Origin: an uncultured Campylobacter sp.
Lineage (GTDB): Bacteria > Campylobacterota > Campylobacteria > Campylobacterales > Campylobacteraceae
Length of the DNA stretch: 37,037 nucleotides
Assembly: GCA_937990735.1 (NCBI GenBank)
Contig: CALKQT010000022.1
Span: 1-37,037 of the forward strand
Direction: 5' to 3'
Shown here: positions 16,163-24,758 of the stretch, piece by piece
How positions within the stretch are numbered: position 1 is the stretch's first letter
How the letters are laid out: each line of letters begins with the position of its first letter
Position numbers and translations under genes: made by a program
The notes under the pieces: generated by a model
Databases searched by the model: none
Told to the model about the DNA's origin: nothing
What the model saw: only the letters and a program-made list of their open reading frames with translations

Positions 16163-16750
16163 ATGAAGACGTTAAAGTTCGTTTTACGCAAGGTTTTTAA
16201 ATTTATATTTCTGTTTTGGGTGGTCATAAGCTCGCTTTTCGGCACATATATGATCGCCGATAAATTTTTCGGTCGTACCGTCGTATCATGGGCGCTCATC
16301 CGTGATTTTAGCAGCGCTTCGCTAGATCTTAAGGATTTTAGCATTAGCGCCCGCTTAAGAGCTACCACTATCGGCGGACGATTATGGCGCGACGAGCGCG
16401 AGCCGAAGCCCGACTTCTCGGACGACAACTCCACCGGCGCCCCGTATGAACTAAATATAAAATTTGACCACGTGAGCGCGCCCGGGATCGTGCTGAAAAA
16501 CATCAAACTCGAGCAGGTGCAAAGCGGACGCGTCGTTTTTGAAAAAGATGAGCTGGAGGTGCCGATAGAGATGGGCTATAGCGGTTACAAAAGCGGCGGA
16601 TTAGAGATACCCGGTCTCGATTCTACGCATGTCGAACACAGACTGAGCACCGAAATATGCGTGTCTGGGAGCGTTTGCACAAACTTCGTGCATTATTTCT
16701 TGCCGTACAGACATGTAGAGGGCACAGCGGCTCTGCGGGGTATTTTTTAG
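16163..16750 (+). CDS. Membrane-anchored protein of unknown function
   Basis: 195 aa. There is one hydrophobic segment near the N-terminus (about 12-33, FKFIFLFWVVISSLFGTYMI) preceded by a Lys/Arg-rich start, so it is an inner-membrane anchor with the remaining ~160 residues probably periplasmic. The soluble part has no motif that I recognise. It contains ISARLRATTIGGRLW, an Asp/Pro-rich loop, and two cysteines in STEICVSGSVCTNF that could form a disulphide. Two ATGs are adjacent; I choose 16163 because AAAGG lies 6 bp before it, while 16160 gives one extra Met. It stands alone between two repeat-rich spacers, 0.6 kb before the TonB receptor. No function can be assigned. Confidence 0.7.
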   Translation: MKTLKFVLRKVFKFIFLFWVVISSLFGTYMIADKFFGRTVVSWALIRDFSSASLDLKDFSISARLRATTIGGRLWRDEREPKPDFSDDNSTGAPYELNIKFDHVSAPGIVLKNIKLEQVQSGRVVFEKDELEVPIEMGYSGYKSGGLEIPGLDSTHVEHRLSTEICVSGSVCTNFVHYFLPYRHVEGTAALRGIF

Positions 16751-17030
16751 CTGCGAAAGATTCGGCGTGAAATTTTAAAACATCAAATTTGCGGCGGCAT
16801 GGTTTAATTTGGCGGAATAAACGAGCAGATTATCAATGCCCGCAACGCGGTGGTATGGTTTATTTATGTGGTGGAATATTTGCCAGGCAAAAATTTATAC
16901 CCTATTCCGGTGCCGATAAATAAATCTGCTAACAAATCCTGCGAGGCTACAATCTATTAATATGATAAATTTGCAGTGCAGCGATTGGGTATAAAATTTT
17001 AAAATTACCGGTAAAAATATTATAATTCAA

Positions 17031-17061
17031 AAAGCGCATTACATATTATAAAATGCGCTTT
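17031..17061. terminator. Candidate bidirectional terminator hairpin
   Basis: AAAGCGCATT, 11-nt loop, AATGCGCTTT: a perfect 10-bp stem flanked by A-rich sequence on the left and TTTG on the right. It lies about 280 bp past the preceding plus gene, so its assignment is uncertain. Confidence 0.35.
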
Positions 17062-17292
17062 GTTATCATTCGCTCTTTTATAATTTTCAGTATTTTTACT
17101 AGCAGTTTTAAAAACGCTTTGCAAAATTTAGAGCTAAATTAAAGCTCAAAATACGCCTGTTACGTATTTCTAGACCTATTCAAAATTTTATACTTCTTAA
17201 AAAATCAAAATTTCAAGCATTTAAAATTTATCCTAAATTTAAACTGCAATTTAATTAAACATTAAAAATCTTTGTATTATTATTTACCGCGT

Positions 17293-17316
17293 TAATAATC
17301 AATTCTATAATCATTA
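17293..17316 (+). promoter_or_regulatory. Candidate Fur box at the TonB receptor gene
   Basis: TAATAATC-AATTCTAT-AATCATTA is an imperfect dyad resembling the Fur consensus built from ATAATCATTAT elements. It sits between a possible -10 (17275-17280) and the ribosome site AAGG (17320-17323), where bound Fur would block transcription. The call rests on resemblance and position only. Confidence 0.45.
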
Positions 17317-17331
17317 AGTAAGGAAATATGA

Positions 17332-20300
17332 ATGTTTAGAAGATTCTCTCTCTCTCTCTATGCCTCGCTGCTCTTTTATGGCTCGCTTTACGCGGAAGAC
17401 CAGGCAAATTCGCAAGAATTAGGAACCATCCAGGTAACGGGCAATGTCGATTCGCAAAGCGTAGCCGAGCAAAAGGTCGGCGAAACTAAAACTACCGCGC
17501 AGACTATCAAGAAGCAGCAGATCACCGATAGCAGAGACTTGGTGCGATACCAAACGGGTATCACGGCGGTCGAAACGGGTAGATTCGGTGCTAGCGGATA
17601 TGCCGTTCGCGGCGTGGACGAAAACCGTGTGGCTATCACGGTGGACGGGCTTCGTCAAGCAGAGACTTTAAGCTCGCAAGGCTTTAAAGATCTCTTTGAG
17701 GGGTATGGAAATTTTAACAACACGAGAAACGGCGTAGAGATGGAAAACGTCAAAACGGCCAATATCACCAAAGGAGCCGACTCTATAAAAGCAGGAAGCG
17801 GCGCGCTCGGCGGATCGGTAATGTTTGAAACTAAAGACGCTAGGGATTTCTTGACGGAAAAGAATTACCATTTCGGCTTTAAGCAGGGCTATCAAAGCGT
17901 CGATAGTCAAAATTTTCACTCCTTTACCGGTGCGGCTAGATACGGCTGGTTTGATCTTTTAGTTATAAATACCGATAGGCACGGACATGAAAGAAAAAAC
18001 TATTTCTACGACATATATGATAGTAAAGAGGATAAACTTCACATAGGTAAAACTCGCGAAAAAGCAGACCCATATACCATAACCAAAAAAAGCACGCTCG
18101 TAAAGGTGGGTTTTCAGCCGGGCGATAACCATAGATTGTCTATCGCGATAGATGACTCGAAGCAAAATTCTGACGGCGAGGATCTTTCTTATACGTTAAG
18201 AATGGGTAGCCGTCCAGATGCTCCGGAACGATATGGAAATAGGACAAACCACGATAGCTCTACCAGAAGAAACGTGCAGTTTAGCTACGAATATGTCGGA
18301 GATACTCCACTTTGGGACAGTGTCAAACTTTCGTATTCTTGGCAAAATATTAAGAACCGTGCAATAAATAAAGAGGGTTGCCAAGGCAATAGATGCCAGA
18401 ATGTGCAAAATCCTTCTGGGATGCATCTAAATGAAAGCTCAAGCGGTTATGATATCGTAGATAAAAACAATAGACCCCTAAGCGTTGATCCGCGACCTGT
18501 CGAAGAAGGCGAAGAAATTATTAAAGATGGTTCGGGCAATATTCTAAATAGGGGCAGCGATTATAAAAAAAGGGATGGTGAAGGATATTATTTGGATTGT
18601 TCCAAAGTAAATTGTAATAAAAAATTCAAAGTATTAAAAGAAACATACGATGGAGATACTTGGGAGTATAATTACGAATTAGTGGAAAGAGAGATAGAAA
18701 AGCATACTCTTCCTGACGGCAGAGTTTACGGGACTATAAAAAGAGATCCGAGCGATATGGATACTATGACAAAGGCTTATAAGCTATTTCATTTAACTCC
18801 ATATACCGATGGTTACAATTCCGTCCAATACACTGATAGGACTCTAGAAACTAAGACATTTCAGGTTAATCTAGATTTAGAAAAAGAATTTAGTCTATTT
18901 AATTTGATAGATAATTCTATATCATACGGCGGACTTTTGGATCAAACAGATAAATCTATGACTAATAAAGATGGATTTTACTCGGGTGATTCACAATGGT
19001 GGGATAATATACTATTCGGTAGAACTCCTGGAGGTGGCGTGCCAAACCCTAATTACCATATGAATGGTAGTCAAAGAAGCAATACCACTGCGGTGAGTAC
19101 CTATCTGATCCCAGTGCAAACTACGACTGTAGCAAGCTATATCGGGGATGAAATTCAAATAACTAAATACGTAGGCTTCGATCTCGGTTATCGCTTAGAT
19201 TTCGTAAACCATAAACCAAAATATACCGGCCATCCTGAAGTGCCAAGAGGCATCATAACCGGTCTATGGGTGCCATATCCTTATAATCCTTACGATGGAG
19301 TGCATGGCTATTACACTCCTTACGGGGAACAAAATTATCAGGAAAATTTAAAATTCCTACTAAGAGAAAAGCAATACAACAGCAGCTCATATAAACTAGG
19401 TCTAAATTTAGACCCACTGGATTGGATGAGGATACAGCTAAAAAGCTCTAAGGGTTTCCGCGCTCCGACATCGGATGAGGCGTATATGACTTTTAAGCAT
19501 CCTGATTTTTCGATCCGTCCTAATATATTTTTAGAACCAGAAATCGCAAGGACGAAAGAGATTGCTCTTACCTTTTATAGCGAGAGAAGCCGCATAACTT
19601 TTGATGTTTTTAAGACGGATTATAAAAATTTTATCGATCTTGAATTTTTGGGAAATTTACAAGTCGTAGATCAGCAGATACCGTATCCGTTTTATCAAAA
19701 TGTAAACCGAGATAGCGCCAAAGTACATGGATTTGAGATAAATACCCATCTGGAGCTCGGCGATGTATCGGAAAGCTTAGAGGGATTTAGGCTGGGATAT
19801 AAATACAGCAGACAAAAAGGCAGAATGTCGTGCGCCAGCAACGGCTCAAACGCCAATGATTCAAACTCCGGATGCAGTAGGGGCGAAGAGGTACCGATGA
19901 ATGCGATCCAACCGCCTACTTCCGTTTATAATATCGGCTATTCTACGCCCGGCGACAAATATGGCATTGATCTTTTCATCACCGACGTAGGAGCCAAGAA
20001 GCGCAAAGATACCTACAATATGTATTGGAAAAGTCAAATCGAAAGAACGGATCCGTATTGGGGGCATATCGATGCTTCTATAGTAAACGGGGAGCCCGTA
20101 ACCGATAATACCAAAGGTTGGCGAAGCAGTGATTATACGGTAGTGGACGTTATTGCTTATGCAAAGCCGCAAAAAAATTTTAACTTTAGTCTAGGCGTTT
20201 ACAACCTAACCAATACCAAATATATCACTTGGGATAGCGCGCGCTCGATCAGGGCTTTCGGAACGGTCAATATGATCGATCAAGCGACGGGTGCGGGCAT

Positions 20301-20358
20301 CGGCAGGTTTTACGCGCCACGCAGAAATTTTAGATTTAACTGGGAGGTAACGTTTTAG
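17332..20358 (+). CDS. TonB-dependent outer-membrane receptor, haemoglobin/transferrin/lactoferrin type
   Basis: 1008-aa outer-membrane receptor. A signal peptide (residues 1-21, ending SLYA) is followed by a TonB-box-like ELGTIQVTG. The plug domain (about 30-165) has VRYQTGITAVETGRFGASGYAVRGVDENRVAI, TVDGLRQ and KGADSIKAGSGALGGSVMFET. The ~22-strand barrel ends in RNFRFNWEVTF with terminal Phe. GFRAPTSDEAYM and FLEPEIA are typical of the HpuB/HgbA/TbpA/LbpA group that takes iron or haem from host proteins, so haemoglobin or transferrin-type ligands are likely but undetermined. Cysteine-containing loops (CQGNRCQN, DCSKVNCN, CASNGSNANDSNSGC) would be surface exposed. Codons 5-9 are a CT dinucleotide tract. 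AAGG lies 8 bp before the ATG and a Fur-like site just upstream. Confidence 0.92.
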   Translation: MFRRFSLSLYASLLFYGSLYAEDQANSQELGTIQVTGNVDSQSVAEQKVGETKTTAQTIKKQQITDSRDLVRYQTGITAVETGRFGASGYAVRGVDENRVAITVDGLRQAETLSSQGFKDLFEGYGNFNNTRNGVEMENVKTANITKGADSIKAGSGALGGSVMFETKDARDFLTEKNYHFGFKQGYQSVDSQNFHSFTGAARYGWFDLLVINTDRHGHERKNYFYDIYDSKEDKLHIGKTREKADPYTITKKSTLVKVGFQPGDNHRLSIAIDDSKQNSDGEDLSYTLRMGSRPDAPERYGNRTNHDSSTRRNVQFSYEYVGDTPLWDSVKLSYSWQNIKNRAINKEGCQGNRCQNVQNPSGMHLNESSSGYDIVDKNNRPLSVDPRPVEEGEEIIKDGSGNILNRGSDYKKRDGEGYYLDCSKVNCNKKFKVLKETYDGDTWEYNYELVEREIEKHTLPDGRVYGTIKRDPSDMDTMTKAYKLFHLTPYTDGYNSVQYTDRTLETKTFQVNLDLEKEFSLFNLIDNSISYGGLLDQTDKSMTNKDGFYSGDSQWWDNILFGRTPGGGVPNPNYHMNGSQRSNTTAVSTYLIPVQTTTVASYIGDEIQITKYVGFDLGYRLDFVNHKPKYTGHPEVPRGIITGLWVPYPYNPYDGVHGYYTPYGEQNYQENLKFLLREKQYNSSSYKLGLNLDPLDWMRIQLKSSKGFRAPTSDEAYMTFKHPDFSIRPNIFLEPEIARTKEIALTFYSERSRITFDVFKTDYKNFIDLEFLGNLQVVDQQIPYPFYQNVNRDSAKVHGFEINTHLELGDVSESLEGFRLGYKYSRQKGRMSCASNGSNANDSNSGCSRGEEVPMNAIQPPTSVYNIGYSTPGDKYGIDLFITDVGAKKRKDTYNMYWKSQIERTDPYWGHIDASIVNGEPVTDNTKGWRSSDYTVVDVIAYAKPQKNFNFSLGVYNLTNTKYITWDSARSIRAFGTVNMIDQATGAGIGRFYAPRRNFRFNWEVTF
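17345..17359 (+). repeat. (TC)7 tract in signal-peptide codons
   Basis: Seven TC units plus T, coding for F-S-L-S-L-Y. As sequenced the downstream frame is open. Loss of one unit leads to TAA after about 40 further codons, and gain of one unit to TAG after about 20. Slippage would therefore switch the receptor off. Confidence 0.85.
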
Positions 20359-20400
20359 TTCTTGGTGTGTTTCGATCCAAAATTTAAAACGAATTTCGAA

Positions 20401-20434
20401 TCCAGGGCTCAAGTTGATCAAATCGAGCCCTGGA
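20401..20434 (+). terminator. Terminator-like hairpin after the TonB receptor
   Basis: TCCAGGGCTC and GAGCCCTGGA form a perfect 10-bp, GC-rich stem around a 14-nt loop that itself contains palindrome TTGATCAA. It lies 42 bp past the receptor stop and is followed by TTGCAATTT, a weak T tract. It probably ends the receptor transcript. Confidence 0.55.
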
Positions 20435-20570
20435 TTGCAATTTATGCTTTAAATTTATCCAATGAGCCTTTGCAACGCAAGAGCAAGATCTCTTCGTATT
20501 TTTGGCATTTCGATAAAATTTTTAGCGATATAATTTTCGCCGAACGGTAACATTTTGCGCGCGCATTAAA

Positions 20571-20850
20571 TTTGTATATCGCTGCTTTCGTTTATGCGGT
20601 TTTGGCTCAGAACCTACCGCCGTACGGTATAAATTTTATATTTCTATCGATAAAGCCTTTTTTACTAAGGTCAAAGGCAAACTTTCATATCACATAAATT
20701 TGCTCGCCGTATGATCCTAATAAAGACGAGTTAGAAGCACCGAAGACATTTGACAACCGCACGCAAAAACTACAATAGCTGGACGAGACCTACGATAAGG
20801 CGCACAAGACGATGCTTAAGACAAATGTTTTTTATTTATGCTTTAATACG
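20571..20850 (+). pseudogene. Possible decayed gene fragment
   Basis: One plus frame reads FYISIDKAFFTKVKGKLSYH and INLLAV then stops (TGA, near 20710). The next frame takes over at once with SPYDPNKDELEAPKTFDNRT, QKLQ, a TAG, and LDETYDKAHKTMLKTNV. The composition is protein-like (not the AATTTT repeat style) and can be joined by one frameshift and one stop readthrough. The rest of the spacer 20435-20868 holds nothing else that I can name. The family is unknown. Confidence 0.3.
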
Positions 20851-20868
20851 CGGAAAAATAAAGACGAA

Positions 20869-21318
20869 TTAGCCTCTATTTTTCTCGATTTCATATAAAA
20901 TTTTGATTTTTTTACAAGCTCTTTGTAAGATACAGAACCCCAAGGCGATATATAATAAAATGGACAACTTACTAATACCGTAAAACCATATGGGAAACGT
21001 TACGATTAAAAAGGCTATTAATATAAAATCCCAAATTATAGCTAGAGCCTGTTTCGCTCTCATATAATTTGAATGCTTAGCTAAAATCGAAATATGCGTT
21101 ATGCTGGGCGACTCAGGGGAAAGATAACAATACGTTACCTCGACTATATCGCTGTTATCAGCAAACCATTGATCGGGATAGTCGAAAAATCTTATTCCTT
21201 TTACCTCAAATGTTATATACAGTCCGTCTCGCCCCCAGTCTATTTCTAAGTTTTCCATCTTGCCGATAATTGTGAAAAATTTCAATTTGCTTGAAGCTTT
21301 CTTTTTTAAATGCCACAT
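20869..21318 (-). CDS. Small membrane protein of unknown function
   Basis: 149 aa. The N-terminal ~85 residues are soluble (GKMENLEIDWGRDGLYITFE, VKGIRFFDYPDQW), followed by two adjacent hydrophobic segments (about 93-113, IIWDFILIAFLIVTFPIWFYG, and about 116-133, LSILLYIALGFCILQRA) and a Lys-rich tail KKIKILYEIEKNRG. A strong GGAGG ribosome site sits 7 bp before the ATG at 21318, which fixes the start. I do not recognise the family. Directly upstream on the same strand lies a broken relative (21472-21897), suggesting a tandem duplication with one copy decayed. Such small duplicated cytosol/membrane proteins are often accessory, for example immunity-like, but nothing here proves it. Confidence 0.7.
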   Translation of the reverse strand: MWHLKKKASSKLKFFTIIGKMENLEIDWGRDGLYITFEVKGIRFFDYPDQWFADNSDIVEVTYCYLSPESPSITHISILAKHSNYMRAKQALAIIWDFILIAFLIVTFPIWFYGISKLSILLYIALGFCILQRACKKIKILYEIEKNRG

Positions 21319-21471
21319 TATTTTCCTCCAAATTTCGGTAAAATTTCGTAAAATCCACGCTACTTTCTGTGGCGTTCGCGCTAAAATTTTAATTTTTGCA
21401 CACCCGTGTCAAGATAGGCGAGAAGCCCCATTAAAATAGATATTAACGATACGCAATCATAGAAATTCGCT

Positions 21472-21897
21472 AAAACCGAGCGAGCCCCTTTTTCGCGAAC
21501 GCAAAGTATATCGCAAACACGGCAAAAACAAAGCCAAATGCGATTACTATATGCAGCACCTGAATTATCCGATACAGCACATATAGCACAAAGTCTTAAG
21601 CATCTGGGCGTGGCCGTACTTTTAAAGCCGCAAGCACACCCAAATACCTATCTTTGCGAAATGTACGCGCACGCGATCACTCTCGTTTAGAATTAAAGGC
21701 TTCACAGCGTATGCGAAAACGCACGCCCTTAATCTCAAAAAGCACGAATGTGTCGATACTTTTCGCAATATATGGACGTTCAAATTTTCGATTCTGCCCG
21801 TGATTTTGCTTTTAGCTTCAGATTTTGGCAGGAGGTTCATATCTATAGTCCGTGCGCCAAATTCGCCCACCGAAAAGTACGGCGGATTAAAATGCAT
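21472..21897 (-). pseudogene. Decayed paralogue of the adjacent 149-aa membrane protein
   Basis: On the minus strand three frames in succession resemble the neighbour: GRIENLNV (neighbour GKMENLEI), then in another frame DTFVLFEIKGVRF (neighbour GLYITFEVKGIRF), then NESDRVRV (neighbour NSDIVEV), and finally, after a stop, a membrane-type segment DFVLYVLYRIIQVLHIVIAF ending AKKGLARF and a stop. At least two frameshifts and an in-frame stop break it. The similarity was judged by eye. The remaining spacer (21319-22193) outside this remnant is AT-rich repeat-like sequence without a gene. Confidence 0.5.
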
Positions 21898-22193
21898 AGA
21901 ATTGTAAAGTTGAGCTTACTTACGATAATGTTTAAAGTTCCGTCCTGCGCGAGTTAAATTTTATATAATTTTAAAATCGAGCCAAACCCGAGCATACATT
22001 CGATCCCAAAGATTTTTTATGAAATTTCAAAAATTTTAAATCGCTGCTTTCAACTAAAATTTTTAAATTTCCGAATTCTCACACGCCATAGAAATTCAAA
22101 TTTCGCAAATTTAAAAATTTGAATCGGATGTGCAAATTCGGCACAAATTAAAACTCTGTAAATTTTAAATTTTGCTCGAATGTAGCGCAAATT

Positions 22194-23297
22194 TCAAACG
22201 TTAAATCTAAAATGCATTACGTCGCCGTCTTGCACGACGTAATCCTTGCCCTCAAGGCGCATCTTGCCCGCTTCTTTCGCCCTGCTCTCGCCGCCGTACG
22301 CGATAAAATCATCAAATCCGATCACCTCGGCTCTGATAAATCCGCGCTCAAAGTCGTTGTGGATCACACTCGCGGCCTTCGGAGCCTTCCAGCCCTTCGT
22401 GATCGTCCACGCGCGCACCTCCATCTCGCCGGCGGTAAAGTAGCTGATGAGGCTGAGCTTCGTAAAGCAGCGCTTAATGATGAGCTCCAGCCCGCTTTGC
22501 TGCACGCCCAGGCTCTGCAGCATCTCGTGCGTCTCCTCGTCGCTTAAGCCTATGAGTTCCTCTTCGATCTTGGCGCAGAGCTTGATTACCTCGGCGCCGC
22601 GGGCATTTGCGTATTCTCTTACGCGCGCGACATATTCGTTATCCTGCGCGATGCCGTCTTCGTCCACATTGGCGCCGTAGATTACATCTTTGGCGCTAAG
22701 CAGGCGCAGCTCGCGATTTAAAGCGATGTAGCTTTCATCCTCTTTGAGCGCAAAATTTGAAGCGGGCTTGCCGTCGTTTAGATGCGCTAAAAGCTCGTTT
22801 GCTACGGCTAGCGCCTCTTTAGCGCCCTTTTGATTTGCTTTGGCTTCCTTGCCGAGACGCTCGATCTTGCGTCCAAGCTGCTCGATGTCCGCTAAAATAA
22901 GCTCGGTTTCGATGATCTCGATGTCGCGGATAGGATCGACGCAGCCTTCGACGTGGGTTATGTCGCCGCTTTCGAAGCAACGCACGATATGAAGGATGAT
23001 CTCGCACTCGCGGATATTTGAAAGAAATTTATTCCCCAGCCCCTCGCCCTTGCTAGCTCCGCGCACGAGGCCCGCGATATCGACGAACTCGATGGTCGAA
23101 TGCACGATGCGACCCGGCTTAACGATCTGTGCTAGCTTTGCTAGCCTGGCATCTGGCACAGGTACGACCGCTTTGTTGGGCTCGATCGTGCAGAATGGAT
23201 AGTTCTGCGCCTGCGCGTTTTGCGCGCCGCTAAGAGCGTTAAAAGTGGTGGATTTACCGACGTTCGGAAGCCCTACGATCCCTACTGACAGCCCCAT
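22194..23297 (-). CDS. ychF: Ribosome/redox-associated P-loop NTPase YchF
   Basis: 367-aa Obg-family NTPase (OLA1/YchF), unusual in preferring ATP; it binds ribosomes and influences stress responses. G1 is GLPNVGKSTTFNAL (about 7-20), G3 is DIAGLVRGASKGEG, a coiled-coil-forming helical insert follows (about 130-200), and the C-terminal TGS domain contains YFTAGEMEVRAWTITKGWKA and HNDFERGFIRAEVIGFDDF. Length is normal. It is the last gene of the minus operon. The pepA stop TAG directly abuts the ychF ATG, so translation is probably coupled. The pepA-ychF pairing is conserved in C. jejuni as I recall it. No clear terminator follows. Confidence 0.96.
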   Translation of the reverse strand: MGLSVGIVGLPNVGKSTTFNALSGAQNAQAQNYPFCTIEPNKAVVPVPDARLAKLAQIVKPGRIVHSTIEFVDIAGLVRGASKGEGLGNKFLSNIRECEIILHIVRCFESGDITHVEGCVDPIRDIEIIETELILADIEQLGRKIERLGKEAKANQKGAKEALAVANELLAHLNDGKPASNFALKEDESYIALNRELRLLSAKDVIYGANVDEDGIAQDNEYVARVREYANARGAEVIKLCAKIEEELIGLSDEETHEMLQSLGVQQSGLELIIKRCFTKLSLISYFTAGEMEVRAWTITKGWKAPKAASVIHNDFERGFIRAEVIGFDDFIAYGGESRAKEAGKMRLEGKDYVVQDGDVMHFRFNV

Positions 23298-24758
23298 CTA
23301 CGCGTCCTTTAGCTCTTTGGCTAGAGCCTGCAAGAAATATAAGTTTGCTCTCACGCCCGCGCCAGTCGCGCCCGCTGCGTAATAGCCCCACGCCTTTTCC
23401 AGATACGCAGGCCCTGCGATATCAAGGTGCAGCCACTTGTCTTTATACTCGTCTTTTATAAATTTATCCAAAAACAGCCCCGCTGTTATCGCGCCGCCGT
23501 ATCTGCTGGAAGCGCAGTTGGAGACGTCCGCGATACTGCTTTTGATTAGCTCGCGCAGATAATCGTTAAATTCCAAAATGCTAAATAGCTCGCCGCTTGA
23601 TCCGCTAAGATCTTTAAATTTATGCTTTAGCTCCTCGCTATTTCCCATTATGCCGCTAGTGTATTCGCCCAAGCCCACGACGCAAGCGCCGGTTAGCGTC
23701 GCCATATCGATTAGCAGATCGGGGGCAAGATCCTGCGCGTAGCTTAGGCAGTCGGCAAGCACGAGCCGCCCCTCCGCGTCGGTGTTTCGCACCTCGATAC
23801 TTACGCCGCTGCGACTAAGTAGCACGTCGTCGGGTTTATATGAATCACCGCCGATCATATTTTCAGTAGCGCCGATAACCGCGTGTATCTCAAACGGTAG
23901 CTCAAGCTCGGCAGCGCCCTTGATGATACCCATCGCAGCAAGCGCGCCGCTTTTGTCGCTTTTCATCGTAAGCATATAATCGGCAGGCTTGAGGCTTAGC
24001 CCGCCGCTGTCGTAAGTAAGCCCTTTGCCCACGAAAACGATGCGCTTTAGGCAGCGCTGCGGCTTATAGATCAGATGGATGAGGCGCGGCGGATGAGCGC
24101 TGGAGCGATTTACCGCCAAAAACGCATTCATATTCTGCTCGCGCAAAAAGTCCTCGTCGTAAATTTTAACGCTCACGTCGTCGTAGTTCGAGGCTAAAAT
24201 TTCAGCCTCGCTCGCCATCTTTTCGGGCGTGTAAATTTCAGGGATCTCATTGACGCCGTCGCGCGCGAAATTTGCGGCGTTTGCCATTACGATGCCCTGC
24301 TGCACGCCATAGTTCATCTTTTGCACGTCGGGGCTACTGCCGCCGTACTCCTGCGTCGAGATTAAAATTTCATTCAAGCCGGAGCTTTTTTTATCGCTTT
24401 TGTATTTGTTAAACTCATAGCCGCCCAAAAGCACGCCCTCGACCATCGCCATCGTGCTTCTGCGGTCGCAGCCGCATTTGTAAAAGGCGATTTTAAAATT
24501 TTTGATCGCGTAGCCCTTAAGCGCGTTGTATGCACTCGCAAGTGCTGTGCGGACGCGGTCATATTCTAACGCCTTGACGCCGACGTACAGCCGTCCACTC
24601 TCGGCAAGAAATAGATTGCCCTCCCCTTTGTAATTAAAAAGCGCAAACTTATCCGCGTCTTTAATAAATTCGTGATTTAAATTTTTATCTACAACCAAAA
24701 TAACTTCAAAATCCGCCTCTATCTCGTTAATTTTACGATCTAGCAGTTTTACTTTCAT
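23298..24758 (-). CDS. pepA: Leucyl (cytosol) aminopeptidase PepA
   Basis: 486-aa M17 family aminopeptidase, a hexameric di-metal enzyme removing N-terminal residues from peptides. Metal and catalytic residues are all visible: Lys245 and Asp250 in VGKGLTYDSGGLSLKP, Asp268 in MKSDKSGA, and Asp327, Glu329 and Arg331 in the signature NTDAEGRL. The N-terminal domain (1-170) is the variable M17 domain. The ATG at 24758 has AAAGGAA upstream and lies inside the end of dedA (26-bp overlap). E. coli PepA also binds DNA in Xer recombination, but in XerH systems no such role is known to me. Confidence 0.96.
   Translation of the reverse strand: MKVKLLDRKINEIEADFEVILVVDKNLNHEFIKDADKFALFNYKGEGNLFLAESGRLYVGVKALEYDRVRTALASAYNALKGYAIKNFKIAFYKCGCDRRSTMAMVEGVLLGGYEFNKYKSDKKSSGLNEILISTQEYGGSSPDVQKMNYGVQQGIVMANAANFARDGVNEIPEIYTPEKMASEAEILASNYDDVSVKIYDEDFLREQNMNAFLAVNRSSAHPPRLIHLIYKPQRCLKRIVFVGKGLTYDSGGLSLKPADYMLTMKSDKSGALAAMGIIKGAAELELPFEIHAVIGATENMIGGDSYKPDDVLLSRSGVSIEVRNTDAEGRLVLADCLSYAQDLAPDLLIDMATLTGACVVGLGEYTSGIMGNSEELKHKFKDLSGSSGELFSILEFNDYLRELIKSSIADVSNCASSRYGGAITAGLFLDKFIKDEYKDKWLHLDIAGPAYLEKAWGYYAAGATGAGVRANLYFLQALAKELKDA

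Larger units (their letters stand above)
16751..17331. other. Spacer upstream of the TonB receptor
   Basis: 581 bp without a credible ORF. Near 16796-16880 two imperfect copies are seen: CGGCATGGTTTAATTTGGCGG and a GGTATGGTTTATTT...GGTGG variant. A hairpin lies at 17031-17061 and a Fur-like dyad at 17293-17316. TATTAT at 17275-17280 is a possible -10 of the receptor gene. Confidence 0.5.
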
